NCBI GenBank assembly: GCA_964517265.1
Contig: CAZFBS010000005.1
Span: 1 to 64,000 of the forward strand
DNA from: REEP01 sp964517265
GTDB lineage: Bacteria; Pseudomonadota; Alphaproteobacteria; Rhodospirillales; Defluviicoccaceae
Direction of reading: 5' to 3'
DNA: 64,000 nt
Below the pieces are notes generated by a model. The model saw only the letters and a program-made list of their open reading frames with translations, was not told where the DNA came from and did not search any database. The first letter of the stretch is position 1. The number at the start of each line of letters is the position of its first letter. The translations under genes and the position numbers were made by a program. Positions 34,447 to 43,849 of the stretch are shown here, one piece after another.

Positions 34447-35933
34447 CGAACCCAAGCGGACGCGGTCCGAAGTTGCTTGCGGGCGAAGGTGCGGCCGCGC
34501 GTTTCGAAGATGATCACTTTCATGACGAATGCGGGGTGTTCGGCATTTACGAGCACACCGACGCCGCGGCGGCAACCGCGCTGGGGCTGCACGCGTTGCA
34601 ACACCGGGGACAGGAGGCCGTCGGCATCGTCAGCTTTGATGGCGAGCACTTCCACAGTCACAAGGCCCTGGGCTTGGTCGGGGACAATTTCGGCTCACAG
34701 TCGGTGATCCGCCGCTTGCCCGGCAGCGCCGCCGTCGGCCATGTTCGTTACGCGACCTCCGGCGACACGGTGCTGCGCAATGTACAACCGCTGTTCGCCG
34801 ACCTCGAATTCGGCGGCGTTGCCATCGCCCACAACGGCAACCTCACCAACGCGCTTGGGGTCCGCAAGGCCCTGGTCCGTCGCGGGGCGATCTTCCAGTC
34901 GACAACCGATAGCGAGGCAATCATCCATCTCATCGCGACCAGCCACTATTCGACCGTCATCGATCGGATCATCGATGCGATGCGCCAGCTCGAAGGGGCC
35001 TACTCACTGGTGGCGATCACCCGGCGCAAGCTGATCGGCATGCGCGATCCCTATGGCGTTCGGCCGCTGGTGCTGGGGCGCCTCGGTGGGGCGGCTATTC
35101 TGGCCTCCGAGACGTGCGCGCTTGACATCATCGGCGCCGAATTCGTGCGGGATGTCGAGCCGGGCGAAATTGTCGTGATCGACGAGCGCGGCCTGCGCAG
35201 TGTGCGCCCGTTCGCCAAGGTGCCGCGCCGGTTCTGTATCTTCGAGCATATCTACTTTGCTCGTCCGGACTCGACCCTGGAGGGCCGCAACGTTTATGAG
35301 GTGCGCAAGCGGATCGGCGCGGAACTGGCCCGTGAAAGCCATGTGGATGCCGATCTTGTCGTTCCTGTGCCCGACTCCGGCGTGCCCTCGGCGATCGGTT
35401 ATGCCGAGCAGTCGCAGATTCCGTTCGAACTCGGCATCATCCGCAACCACTATGTCGGGCGCACGTTTATCGAACCCAAGGACCGGATCCGGCATCTCGG
35501 CGTCAAGCTCAAGCACAACGCCAATGTGGCCCGCCTGAAAGGCAAGCGCGTGATCCTTGTCGACGATTCCATCGTACGGGGGACGACATCGGTCAAGATC
35601 GTTGAGATGGTTCGCAGCGCTGGGGCCGCAGAAATCCATTTGCGGGTTTCCAGCCCCCCGACCACGCATTCGTGTTTCTATGGCATCGATACGCCGGAGC
35701 GAAGCGAGCTTCTGGCGTCGAGCCGGGACGTGACGGAGATGGCGCGCTATATCGGCGTCGACTCGCTCGCCTATATCTCGATCGACGGACTTTATCGGGC
35801 TGTCGGCGAAACCGCGCGCGATCCTCTCAAGCCGCAGTTTTGTGACGCCTGCTTCACCGGCGACTATCCCATCGGATTGTCCGACTACGAGGAATATCCG
35901 ATCAACGAGCAACTCTCGTTGCTTGAGGAATGA
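34443..35933 (+). CDS. purF: Amidophosphoribosyltransferase
   Basis: First committed step of purine synthesis. 496 residues. A 29-residue propeptide precedes the catalytic Cys30 in DECGVFGIYEH, which must be exposed by processing. The glutaminase domain has HNGNLTN and RYATSGD; the PRTase domain has VPVPDSGVPSAIGYA and the PRPP loop ILVDDSIVRGTT. The cvpA-purF order is conserved across proteobacteria. Confidence 0.97.
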   Translation: MTNPSGRGPKLLAGEGAAARFEDDHFHDECGVFGIYEHTDAAAATALGLHALQHRGQEAVGIVSFDGEHFHSHKALGLVGDNFGSQSVIRRLPGSAAVGHVRYATSGDTVLRNVQPLFADLEFGGVAIAHNGNLTNALGVRKALVRRGAIFQSTTDSEAIIHLIATSHYSTVIDRIIDAMRQLEGAYSLVAITRRKLIGMRDPYGVRPLVLGRLGGAAILASETCALDIIGAEFVRDVEPGEIVVIDERGLRSVRPFAKVPRRFCIFEHIYFARPDSTLEGRNVYEVRKRIGAELARESHVDADLVVPVPDSGVPSAIGYAEQSQIPFELGIIRNHYVGRTFIEPKDRIRHLGVKLKHNANVARLKGKRVILVDDSIVRGTTSVKIVEMVRSAGAAEIHLRVSSPPTTHSCFYGIDTPERSELLASSRDVTEMARYIGVDSLAYISIDGLYRAVGETARDPLKPQFCDACFTGDYPIGLSDYEEYPINEQLSLLEE

Positions 35934-36685
35934 GTGAGTCTTCCAGCCCGCCCGCTGCCCAGCCGGCTGCTGGTGCGGCGGATGGAAACGGCCGGCTTGC
36001 CGGTCGCGTCGCGCTGATCACCGGCGCTTCCCGGGGTATCGGCCGGGCGGTGGCCCTGCGCTATGCTCGCGAGGGCGCCGACGTTGTTCTCGTTGCCCGT
36101 ACTCAGGCGGCACTGGAGGAGGTGGATGACGAGATCCGCGCCGCCGGTGGGGCAGCGACGCTGGTGCCGGCCGACCTCACCGACAATACCGTGATCGAGC
36201 GCATGGGTGCTGCCGTTTATGAGCGCTGGCAACGCCTTGACGTGCTTGTCGGCAACGCCGGGGTGCTGGGTGTGCTGAGCCCGCTGCCGCACATTTCGCC
36301 CGAGGTCTGGGACCAGGTGCTGGCGGTGAACGTGACGGTGAACTGGCGCCTGATCCGCAGCTTCGATCCGCTGTTGCGGGCATCTCCTGCCGGCCGGGCG
36401 ATCTTCGTGACGTCGGGCGTGGCGAGGGGACGGGCATACTGGGGAGCGTACGCGGTCAGCAAAGGGGCGCTGGAGACGATGGTGCGAACCTATGCCGAGG
36501 AGGTGGCGAAGTCGCCCGTTCGTGCCAACCTGATCAACCCCGGCGCGACCCGTACCGGCATGCGTGCCGCCGCCTATCCGGGCGAAGATCCTGCCAGCCT
36601 CAAGCCACCGGAGGCGGTCACCGAGGTTTTCGTCGAATTTGCCGAGGCGAATTGCATACGCAACGGGGAGGTTGTCTCGGCATAA
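35930..36685 (+). CDS. Short-chain dehydrogenase/reductase
   Basis: A 251-residue classical SDR. Cofactor motif TGASRGIG (about 31-38), VGNAGVLG near 105, and the catalytic Tyr and Lys in YAVSKGA. The N-terminal 20 residues are Ala/Pro-rich. The substrate cannot be told from sequence; a related gene commonly follows purF in alphaproteobacteria. The start overlaps the purF stop by four bases. Confidence 0.88.
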   Translation: MSESSSPPAAQPAAGAADGNGRLAGRVALITGASRGIGRAVALRYAREGADVVLVARTQAALEEVDDEIRAAGGAATLVPADLTDNTVIERMGAAVYERWQRLDVLVGNAGVLGVLSPLPHISPEVWDQVLAVNVTVNWRLIRSFDPLLRASPAGRAIFVTSGVARGRAYWGAYAVSKGALETMVRTYAEEVAKSPVRANLINPGATRTGMRAAAYPGEDPASLKPPEAVTEVFVEFAEANCIRNGEVVSA

Positions 36686-36731
36686 GACCGCGCACCGCTA
36701 TCCTTGCGGCATCGACCGCCAGGACCGACTG

Positions 36732-37190
36732 CTAGGGTGCGGTTTCGGTGTACCGAGCCAGCAGGTCGGAGAGTTGTACGAGTGTGGCCGCGGTATCTTC
36801 CTCGTATTCGGCCAGGGCTCGCAACGTGTCCGCCGGAAGATCGCTCTTGAGCGCAACGTTTATCCGCTCATTCAGGTCATCTTCCGCCTCGATCCTCTCT
36901 TCGAGCAGAGCAAGCCGTGGGTCCTCGGTTGCCGCCCGGATCCGCGAGGCAACCTCATGAATGAGTTCCGCTTCCACGTCGGGTTCGCGGGGAAGATCGC
37001 CCAACTTCCGGATATGCTTGCTCAGCGTCTCGCCCATCTCCCGCCGCCGACGGCCCAGCTCGGTGAACACGCTGGCAATCTGCACATCGTCGATCCGCTC
37101 TGCCTCGTCTTCGTAGAGATCTGCCGCTTCGAGAGCGGCCTCGATCACCGCGTTCAGACGAATTTCACGCTGTTCCCTTAGAATGCTCAT
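36732..37190 (-). CDS. Helical ferritin-like protein of the DUF2383 type
   Basis: A 152-residue, highly helical, charged protein. The repeated ALEAADLYEDEAERI and VFTELGRRRREMGETL helices suggest a four-helix bundle like the PA2169/DUF2383 family, but the metal ligands typical for ferritins are not obvious. No signal peptide. Its start overlaps the end of the lipid kinase gene by 26 bases, so it is translated from the same mRNA. The function is unknown. Confidence 0.6.
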   Translation of the reverse strand: MSILREQREIRLNAVIEAALEAADLYEDEAERIDDVQIASVFTELGRRRREMGETLSKHIRKLGDLPREPDVEAELIHEVASRIRAATEDPRLALLEERIEAEDDLNERINVALKSDLPADTLRALAEYEEDTAATLVQLSDLLARYTETAP

Positions 37191-38157
37191 CCGTTAACCC
37201 TTCCTTGCGCGACTTCGCAACAGCTGGGGAGAACACTTCCAAGGCATGACGAGCGACCTCGAAGCTGGCCGGTGTCCGGGTTGTCACCTCACCGTCGGTG
37301 TTGATGGACAAGATCCGGTCCGTTGTGATTTCGATCGTCTGCGCCCGTCTGATCTTGACGTACTTGGCATAGCCATGCCTGCCGAGGCGCAGCAACGGAA
37401 CCAGCAGGATCAGCTTCCAGAACGGAACCCGGCTCACGGAATAAAGATCGAGCCAGCCGTCATCGATGGCGGCGTCGTTTGCCACTGTCATCCCGCCGCC
37501 GTAATAGCGGCCGTTGCCCACCGCAATCTGAATGGAGCGCATATTCTCTCGGTTGCCGTCGCAGACAACCTCCGCGGAAAACGATCGGGCTTTGGTGACC
37601 GCCTCCCAGGCGGCGCCGATGTAGCTGGCGAGGCCGAACCTGCGCTTCTTCTCATTCGTCAAGCGCCGGGCGATCCGGACGCTGAGGCCCATGCTCGCAA
37701 CATTGAAAAAGTGCTTGCCGTTGACACAACCGAGATCGATCCGGGTGGTATGGCCCGCAGCGATAATCTCGCAGGCCGCTCGAATTCCGAGCGGAATCGA
37801 TAGCGTCCGCGCGAGGTCATTGGCGTTGCCCATCGGCAGGATGCCAAGGGGAAGCCCGGTTTTCAGCACGCTTTCCAGAGACATACACAATGTGCCGTCG
37901 CCGCCACCGAGAATGAGGATGTCGGCATCGGCAGCAGCCCTTTTGAGCATCTCCGGAATCCGGTGCGGGTCCCGAACGAGATGCACGGAGACGTCAATGC
38001 CGGCGTCCTCCAACACCCGCATACCTGCATCGAGGTTTTTGCGTCCACGACGACCTCGCCGGTTGACGATCAGCACCGCCCGCCGCGTCTCCTTGATCCC
38101 TCCTCCTTTGCCGGAATTAGGGGTAGACACGTTTTGGTTGTTGTCGCGGCTCGCCAT
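37165..38157 (-). CDS. Diacylglycerol/lipid kinase family protein
   Basis: About 330 residues, of the DagK/YegS/BmrU family. The N-terminal catalytic domain starts RRAVLIVNRRGRRG; the nucleotide-binding motif is ILGGGDGTL and the next conserved block is LGILPMGNANDLARTL. The beta-sandwich C-terminal domain has VGNGRYYGGGM and AAIDDGWLDLY. Substrate is probably a lipid with a free hydroxyl. The start is uncertain: ATG 38157 lies too close to GGAAGG for ideal spacing, and ATG 38178 or 38241 are also in frame. Confidence 0.88.
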   Translation of the reverse strand: MASRDNNQNVSTPNSGKGGGIKETRRAVLIVNRRGRRGRKNLDAGMRVLEDAGIDVSVHLVRDPHRIPEMLKRAAADADILILGGGDGTLCMSLESVLKTGLPLGILPMGNANDLARTLSIPLGIRAACEIIAAGHTTRIDLGCVNGKHFFNVASMGLSVRIARRLTNEKKRRFGLASYIGAAWEAVTKARSFSAEVVCDGNRENMRSIQIAVGNGRYYGGGMTVANDAAIDDGWLDLYSVSRVPFWKLILLVPLLRLGRHGYAKYVKIRRAQTIEITTDRILSINTDGEVTTRTPASFEVARHALEVFSPAVAKSRKEGLTDEHSKGTA

Positions 38158-38557
38158 TCCTTCCAATGTCGTCATCATTGCGCGCCCGTGCAAGGCACCG
38201 TGCGCCTCCGTTTTCCGAGGGGTCTTCAGCGCCGTCCCCACCTGCGAATCAGGTACCGGATCCCTCTTGCGATCAGGTACCTACCGAGTATCCGTAGCAT
38301 GGCATCCTCCCCGACCCGCTGGTCCTGCGATTTGGCGCCGACGCGCCGTGACATGGCAGTGTTGGTGCGCGTTCATCTTGAACAGACAACAGCCGGAATC
38401 CCCTGCGAGTTCCTGGCCGGTTTGCTGATCGCGCCGGCTTTTCGGCTGACGGTTTTTCACAATCTACGCCTTTGTCCCAACGAAGCGAAACGATAGACTT
38501 GCCCAACGAGCGGCCCCCGATCGGGTATGACGGCAATGTTCGCAATGGAGGAGCACG
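38158..38557. other. Divergent intergenic region, lipid kinase / universal stress protein
   Basis: About 400 bases with no supported gene. It contains two direct copies of TCAGGTACC (38249-38257 and 38273-38281, 24 bases apart), close to possible upstream starts of the kinase gene. The ribosome binding site GGAGGAG of the stress protein is at its right end. Confidence 0.4.
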
Positions 38558-39394
38558 ATGCTGCTCAAGGATCTTATGGTGCACGTGGATCACACCCGGC
38601 ACTCGGCCGTGCGTCTGGATGCCGCCATCGCGTTGGCGATGGCTCATGACGCGCATCTGATCGGGGTCTACGTGCTGACGCATCCGCATGTCCCCAATTT
38701 CATTCGGGCGCAGATTCCCGAAGAATTCCTCAAGGCCCAGGCCGAAGAGATTGTTGCCTACGCTGAAAAGGCACGCGCGCAGTTCGAGGATGCCGTGCAC
38801 AGGTCCGGCGTGAAAGGAGAATGGCGGGTTGTCGAAGGACAGCCGGAGCCGATTTTGAGCCTTCATGGGCGGTACTGCGATCTGTGCGTCCTCGGCCAGC
38901 GCGAGCATTTCGGGGAGGAACTGGCTGCCGATCCCGATATGCCCGATCGTTTGATTCTATCGCTCGGTCGACCGGTCCTGTTGATCCCGCGGGGTGACGC
39001 CTATCCTGCTATTGGGGAGCGGATCCTGGTCGCCTGGGACGCCAGCCGCCTTGCCGCCCGGGCGGTCAACGACGCCTTGCCGCTGCTACGACGGGCACAA
39101 TCGGTGAGTGTTCTGGCGGTCCATTCACGGCAAGCCAACGAAGTCCATGACGCGATCCCGTGTGCCGAGATCTGTCTGCACTTGGCGCGCCATGGCGTCG
39201 TGAGCGAAGCTCAGCATGCGAATGCCGAAGACATGACGGTTGGCGAGGTCTTGCTGTCCCGAGCGGTGGACCAGGGCATCGATCTGCTGGTGATGGGGGC
39301 CTACGGTCACACCCGCTGGCGCGAACTGGTGCTAGGAGGGGCGACGCGGCACATTCTCTCGCATACTGCGGTCCCGGTTCTGATGAGCCACTGA
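38558..39394 (+). CDS. Tandem universal stress protein
   Basis: 278 residues with two UspA folds, about 1-140 and 150-278. The second domain carries the ATP-binding pattern GAYGHTRWRELVLGGATRHIL (G-2X-G-9X-G-S/T type). The first domain is degenerate at the same position (GQREHFGEEL). N-terminal LMVHVD is typical. Such proteins act in stationary-phase or redox stress; the ligand is not known. The start is the ATG at 38558 with a strong GGAGGAG. Confidence 0.9.
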   Translation: MLLKDLMVHVDHTRHSAVRLDAAIALAMAHDAHLIGVYVLTHPHVPNFIRAQIPEEFLKAQAEEIVAYAEKARAQFEDAVHRSGVKGEWRVVEGQPEPILSLHGRYCDLCVLGQREHFGEELAADPDMPDRLILSLGRPVLLIPRGDAYPAIGERILVAWDASRLAARAVNDALPLLRRAQSVSVLAVHSRQANEVHDAIPCAEICLHLARHGVVSEAQHANAEDMTVGEVLLSRAVDQGIDLLVMGAYGHTRWRELVLGGATRHILSHTAVPVLMSH

Positions 39395-39441
39395 AGGCGG
39401 CGGCTGCCGCTACTTTCTGTTTCGCTTTGCCTCTGTTCCGC

Positions 39442-40533
39442 TTAGCGGCCGGAATCGTGATCGGCCGATGGTGCCTGTCCTGCCAGCCGCTCGATCATGG
39501 CGGTGATCGCGCGCACCTGCACCCCGCTCTGGATGTGAAAATCGCTGCCGGTAAAGCCCCACCAGTCCCAGCAGCCGCGTGGGTTGGGCCATGGAAGCGC
39601 GATCCCGGCAAACGAGTGTCGAGCGGGGGCGGCCTGCGGGTACAGCACCACGATCTCGTTGGCTTCCGCCCAGCGATTGTATCCCGCATTGGCGGAAAAA
39701 GCGTCGCCGATGGCTCCGGCATACTGCCGGCAGCCGTGCAAGGCCACATGCAGCCGGCAGCGAGCGCCCGCCGCACAAGCCTCGGGGATATAAACCCAGG
39801 CACGCTCGTTCATGCTGGCTTCGGCATCGGCTTCGAAAAACTCTTCTTGATCAAACTCGAAAAGCGTTCCCCTCGGCTGGGTCGGACCCTGTAACTTACC
39901 GTAGATGTGCGTCAGCAAAGCGCCGGCGGCATCGTAGTCGCAATCGTTGATGAAGGGCGGAGCGAACGCGCCGCAGGCATTGCCGAAATCGGCCGTGATC
40001 ATCGCATGCGCGGCCGGCACGGTATCGACAACGGCAATGTTCTCCGGCTCCACATAGACCTGATAGAGACGATTCAATGCGTCAATCACGCTTGGCGGAA
40101 CCTGTTCGTCCCTGTTCCCGGAGAACAGGTAGACCCGATCACCCGCCAGATGGACAGGATCGTCGATAGCACCGCGCCCGGCCTGCCGATCGATCTCCGC
40201 CATCGCTCGGTCCACATCAGGCGGGCCGAAGAACGGGAACCATGTTGCGGTATCGGAGCAGACCGCGACGGAGCGAAGCATGTTGAACGGGTAGCCGCCC
40301 CCGGCGCAATAGTAGGGGCCGCCGGCAAGAACGGCGACCCCCATGATCTGGCGCGCATGGGCGACGTGAAGCTGCGTGGCCATATAGCCGCCGGACGAAA
40401 CGCCGGAGATCGAGATGGCGGCGGGATCGATGCCGAGCGAGGGAAGAGGCGGCACATCCGTCCGACGATCGTCGGCTTCGATGGCGCCGGCGCCGATCAC
40501 CGCCAGGCCGACGGCAATCATTACCAACTGCAT
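39442..40533 (-). CDS. PHB-depolymerase-like exported esterase
   Basis: A 363-residue serine hydrolase with a signal peptide (MQLVMIAVGLAVIGAGAIEA). The lipase box is SGVSSGGYM (nucleophile Ser), and ALHGCRQ in the C-terminal half provides the oxyanion-type block seen in poly(3-hydroxybutyrate) depolymerases. HSFAGIALPWPNPRGCWDWWG is also typical. Cysteines are numerous, as expected for an exported protein. It could degrade external or periplasmic PHB or short oligomers. It lies 39 bases after ahcY on the same strand. An ATG ten codons earlier is possible. Confidence 0.78.
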   Translation of the reverse strand: MQLVMIAVGLAVIGAGAIEADDRRTDVPPLPSLGIDPAAISISGVSSGGYMATQLHVAHARQIMGVAVLAGGPYYCAGGGYPFNMLRSVAVCSDTATWFPFFGPPDVDRAMAEIDRQAGRGAIDDPVHLAGDRVYLFSGNRDEQVPPSVIDALNRLYQVYVEPENIAVVDTVPAAHAMITADFGNACGAFAPPFINDCDYDAAGALLTHIYGKLQGPTQPRGTLFEFDQEEFFEADAEASMNERAWVYIPEACAAGARCRLHVALHGCRQYAGAIGDAFSANAGYNRWAEANEIVVLYPQAAPARHSFAGIALPWPNPRGCWDWWGFTGSDFHIQSGVQVRAITAMIERLAGQAPSADHDSGR

Positions 40534-40572
40534 CGTCGCCTTGGCCCTCGCTGGTCCCGGCACAGACGCTGC

Positions 40573-41838
40573 TCAGGTGCCTTCGCGCCAGGATGCCAGA
40601 TACGCTTCCTGCTCTTGGGTCAGGGTATCGATGGTGATCCCGAGGGTTTGCAGCTTGACCCGGGCGATCCGCTCGTCGATCTCCCTCGGCACCGTATGGA
40701 CCGTTTTGTCCAATGCGTTGTGGTTCTTGCGAATGTACGCGGCGGCAAGTGCCTGGTTGGCAAAGCTCATGTCCATCACCGAAGGGGGATGGCCCTCCGC
40801 CGCGGCAAGATTGACGAGCCGCCCCTCGGAAAGCAGTCGAATCTTGCGGCCGTCACGAAGGCGGAATTCTTCAACTTCCGGTCGCGGTCGGCTGGTGCCG
40901 GTGGAAAGGGCGCGCAAGGCCGGAATATTGATCTCGACGTCGAAGTGACCGGCGTTGGCAATGGTGCAGCCGTTCTTCATGACCTCGAAATCGTGATCGT
41001 CGATCACATGCTTATCGCCGGTCACGGTGACGATGATGTCGGAGATCCGCGCCGCATCCTGCATCGGCATGACGTCGAACCCGTCCATCGTCGCTTCGAG
41101 CGCGCATAGCGGTTTCACTTCGGTGACGATCACCTTGGCGCCCATGCCGCGCGCCCGCATCGCGATACCGCGGCCGCACCAGCCATACCCGCAAACCGTG
41201 AACACCTTGCCGGCGAGCAGAAAATTGGTGGCCCGCAGAATGCCGTCGATGACGCTCTGGCCGGTCCCGTAGCGGTTGTCGAAGAAGTGCTTGGTGTCGG
41301 CGTCGTTGACAGCGATGATCGGGTATTCAAGCGCGCCCTCGGCCGCCATCGCCCGCAGACGGATCACCCCCGTGGTGGTCTCTTCCGTGCCGCCCAGGAT
41401 GTCCTTCAGTAACGACCGCCGGTTCTTGTGGATTTCGCTGACAAGATCCGCGCCGTCATCGATGGTGATCTGCGGGTTGATGTCCAGTGCCGAGCGCAGG
41501 TGCTTGTAGTACATGTCGTGATCGGCGCCGCGTCGGGCGAAGACCGGAATGCCGATCCGCAGCGCCAGCGCCGCGGCAACATCGTCCTGAGTGCTCAAGG
41601 GGTTGCTTGCGCAGAACGCGAGCTCGGCGCCGCCGGCGACGAGGACGCGGCCAAGGTTGGCGGTTTCCGAGGTTATATGCAGGCAGGCGCTGATCCGCGT
41701 GCCGGCCAGCGGCTTCTCGGCCGAAAACTGATCGATCAGGGTCGAGAGCACGGGCATTTCGCCGAGCGCCCAGTCGATCCGTTGCAGGCCGGCATCGGCC
41801 AAGGCAGGATCGGTTACATCATAAGAGAGCGCCGTCAT
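40573..41838 (-). CDS. ahcY: S-adenosylhomocysteine hydrolase, short archaeal/Thermotoga-like type
   Basis: Hydrolyses S-adenosylhomocysteine to adenosine and homocysteine in the methyl cycle. 421 residues. The NAD-binding loop is GYGWCGRG and the substrate region has CLHITSETANLGRVL and CASNPLSTQDDVAAAL; FDNRYGTGQSVIDG is conserved. Common bacterial AhcY is about 460-480 residues, has an inserted loop and ends in a Lys/Tyr motif like PDHYRY. Here the end is LTQEQEAYLASW, as in archaeal and Thermotoga proteins. The start is the ATG at 41838, seven bases after AGGAGG; GTG 41841 is the alternative. S-inosylhomocysteine is a possible substrate. Confidence 0.88.
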   Translation of the reverse strand: MTALSYDVTDPALADAGLQRIDWALGEMPVLSTLIDQFSAEKPLAGTRISACLHITSETANLGRVLVAGGAELAFCASNPLSTQDDVAAALALRIGIPVFARRGADHDMYYKHLRSALDINPQITIDDGADLVSEIHKNRRSLLKDILGGTEETTTGVIRLRAMAAEGALEYPIIAVNDADTKHFFDNRYGTGQSVIDGILRATNFLLAGKVFTVCGYGWCGRGIAMRARGMGAKVIVTEVKPLCALEATMDGFDVMPMQDAARISDIIVTVTGDKHVIDDHDFEVMKNGCTIANAGHFDVEINIPALRALSTGTSRPRPEVEEFRLRDGRKIRLLSEGRLVNLAAAEGHPPSVMDMSFANQALAAAYIRKNHNALDKTVHTVPREIDERIARVKLQTLGITIDTLTQEQEAYLASWREGT

Positions 41839-41961
41839 CACATTGCCTCCTGGTTCCTTGGGTTTCGTAGGTTGAGTTCTGATGTCGCAGGCCGATACCA
41901 GGACGCACTAACAAGTTCCCGATCCACGGCGCGCATGGGGGATTTGGATCAAGCCTGACGA

Positions 41962-42864
41962 TTAGCCTTGAATGCTCCGTGGATCAAGGGCGTCGCGCAG
42001 ACCGTCGCCGAGAAAGTTGAACGCGATTACCGTAAAGAAGATGAGCATGCCGGGGTAAAAGGCAAGGGCCGGCGCCGACCAGATCAATTCCTGAGCATTG
42101 GTGAGTTGGTTGCCCCAGCTCGGTGTCGGCGGCTGAATCCCGAGACCGAGGAAACTCAACACCGATTCAAGAAGGATCATGTTGCCGGCGGCGAGAGTCG
42201 TCGCAACGATGATCGGCGAGGTCAGATTGGGCAGAATATGCACCGTCATGATGCGCGCCCCACCGGCCCCCTGGGCCCGCGCCGCCTCGACGAACAGTTG
42301 CTGGCGAAGCGCCAGAGCGCTTCCCCGCACAAGCCGGGCGACAGTGGTCCAGCCGACCAGCGAGACGATGACCACGATCCGGACGAGATCGACATGCTGC
42401 GATGTCGCCACGCCCTGCGGAATGCCCAGCTTCGAGAGGTCGAGCGCCGCCAGCACGATCAACAGGGGAAGGAACGGAAGCGCGATCACGCCATCGGTCA
42501 TCCGCATCAGCAGCGCATCGATCCGGCCGCCGTAGAATCCTGCCACCAAGCCGACCGAGGTGCCGATCAGCGCGGAACCGAGAGCCGCCGCGATGCCGAC
42601 CGACAGCGAGACCCGGCCGCCGTAGAGCAGACGGACCAAAACGTCCCGTCCGAGCTCATCGGTCCCAAGCGGATGGGCGCGGGACGGAGGAGCAAAGCGG
42701 TTCAGCAGGTTGACCGCATCCGCCTCGACGCCAAGGGCGAACGCCACCGCGGGTGCAAGGGCGGCGCCGGCGGCAAGCCCCAGCAACAGACCGGCGCTGA
42801 CGACGGCAATGCGATGACGCGCGAACCGCACGCCGATCCGGCTCGCGAGCGGATGCTGCCTCAT
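41962..42864 (-). CDS. Peptide/nickel-type ABC permease (DppC-like)
   Basis: A 300-residue inner-membrane permease with about six helices. N-terminal HRIAVVSAGLLLGLAAG is helix 1, LGTDELGRDVLVRLLYGGR is the conserved OppC_N-to-BPD_transp link, and EAARAQGAGGARIMTVHILPN is the EAA loop. Last gene of the binding protein-permease-permease cluster; it overlaps the DppB-like gene by four bases. No ATPase gene follows: ahcY is next. Confidence 0.9.
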   Translation of the reverse strand: MRQHPLASRIGVRFARHRIAVVSAGLLLGLAAGAALAPAVAFALGVEADAVNLLNRFAPPSRAHPLGTDELGRDVLVRLLYGGRVSLSVGIAAALGSALIGTSVGLVAGFYGGRIDALLMRMTDGVIALPFLPLLIVLAALDLSKLGIPQGVATSQHVDLVRIVVIVSLVGWTTVARLVRGSALALRQQLFVEAARAQGAGGARIMTVHILPNLTSPIIVATTLAAGNMILLESVLSFLGLGIQPPTPSWGNQLTNAQELIWSAPALAFYPGMLIFFTVIAFNFLGDGLRDALDPRSIQG

Positions 42865-43826
42865 TGGTTCATCTCAAGGAAGGTGATGCGCGGATCGAGA
42901 CAGACATAAGCGATGTCCGCCAGCAGATTTCCGGTCAGCGTTACGAAGGTGGCGAACATGAGGGCAATGAGCGCGAGGTTGTAGTCGTTGCCCATGATCG
43001 CGTCGTAGATCAGCCTGCCCATGCCGGGATAGGCAAAAATGGTTTCCGTCGCCAGCGCCCCCGAAAACAGGAAACCAAAGTCCAGCGCCAGAACGGTGAC
43101 GACCGGGATCATGCCGTTGCGCATGGCGTGGCCGAAAAGCACGCGCGTCGAGCGAAGGCCCTTGGCGCGCGCGGTTCGGATGTAGTCCTGCCGCAGCGTC
43201 TCGATCATCGCGGCACGCACGTACCGGGTATGGCTGCCGACGCTGGCAAGGGTGAGGGTTGCCACCGGCAGCACCACGAACCTTGCCGTCTCCATAAACC
43301 CGCCCGTGCCGAGACTACCCAGTCCGCCGGCCGGCAGCACGCCGAGTATGACCGAGAACACCATGATCATGAGCAGTGCCAGCCAGAAAGACGGCAGCGA
43401 AATCCCGGCGAAGGCGGTCAGGCTGATGACGTTGTCGATCCACGAGTAGGGCCGTGCCGCGGCGGCAATCCCGGCCGGCAGCGCGATCAGAATGGACAGG
43501 ATGAACGCCGAGCCCATCAACACCAGGGTATTGCGCAACGCCGGTTTCATCACGCTCAGCACCGGCGCCGCGTAAAGGCGGGAGAACCCGAGATTGCCCT
43601 GCAGCGCGTCCTCCAGCCAGTGGAGGTAGCGCTGGGAGATCGGCTGGTCCAGCCCGTAGCGGGCGCGCATCTCGGCCAGATCGCTGGAGGTGATCCGCGG
43701 GTCGGCCGCGATCATCTGGTCGACCGGATCGCCGGGCATCAGCCCCATCAGGGCGTAGATCACGAACGACATCACGACGAGGACAACAAGCGACTGCAGG
43801 AGTCGCGAAGCGATGAACCGAAGCAT
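42861..43826 (-). CDS. Peptide/nickel-type ABC permease (DppB-like)
   Basis: 321 residues with about six helices. MLRFIASRLLQSLVVLVVMSFVIYAL is the usual DppB start and MPGDPVDQM follows. The EAA loop reads IRTARAKGLRSTRVLFGHAMRNGMIP. Lies 24 bases after the binding-protein gene. Confidence 0.92.
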   Translation of the reverse strand: MLRFIASRLLQSLVVLVVMSFVIYALMGLMPGDPVDQMIAADPRITSSDLAEMRARYGLDQPISQRYLHWLEDALQGNLGFSRLYAAPVLSVMKPALRNTLVLMGSAFILSILIALPAGIAAAARPYSWIDNVISLTAFAGISLPSFWLALLMIMVFSVILGVLPAGGLGSLGTGGFMETARFVVLPVATLTLASVGSHTRYVRAAMIETLRQDYIRTARAKGLRSTRVLFGHAMRNGMIPVVTVLALDFGFLFSGALATETIFAYPGMGRLIYDAIMGNDYNLALIALMFATFVTLTGNLLADIAYVCLDPRITFLEMNQ

Positions 43827-43849
43827 TGCGGTTCACAATCGCAACGGAA

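Noticed and set aside
38249..38281. Two TCAGGTACC copies as operator pair
   Set aside because: Only two short copies, possibly inside the coding frame of the kinase start; reported only as a region note.
41842..41961. Possible SAH or SAM riboswitch before ahcY
   Set aside because: No recognisable conserved core of either class in the 120-base leader.
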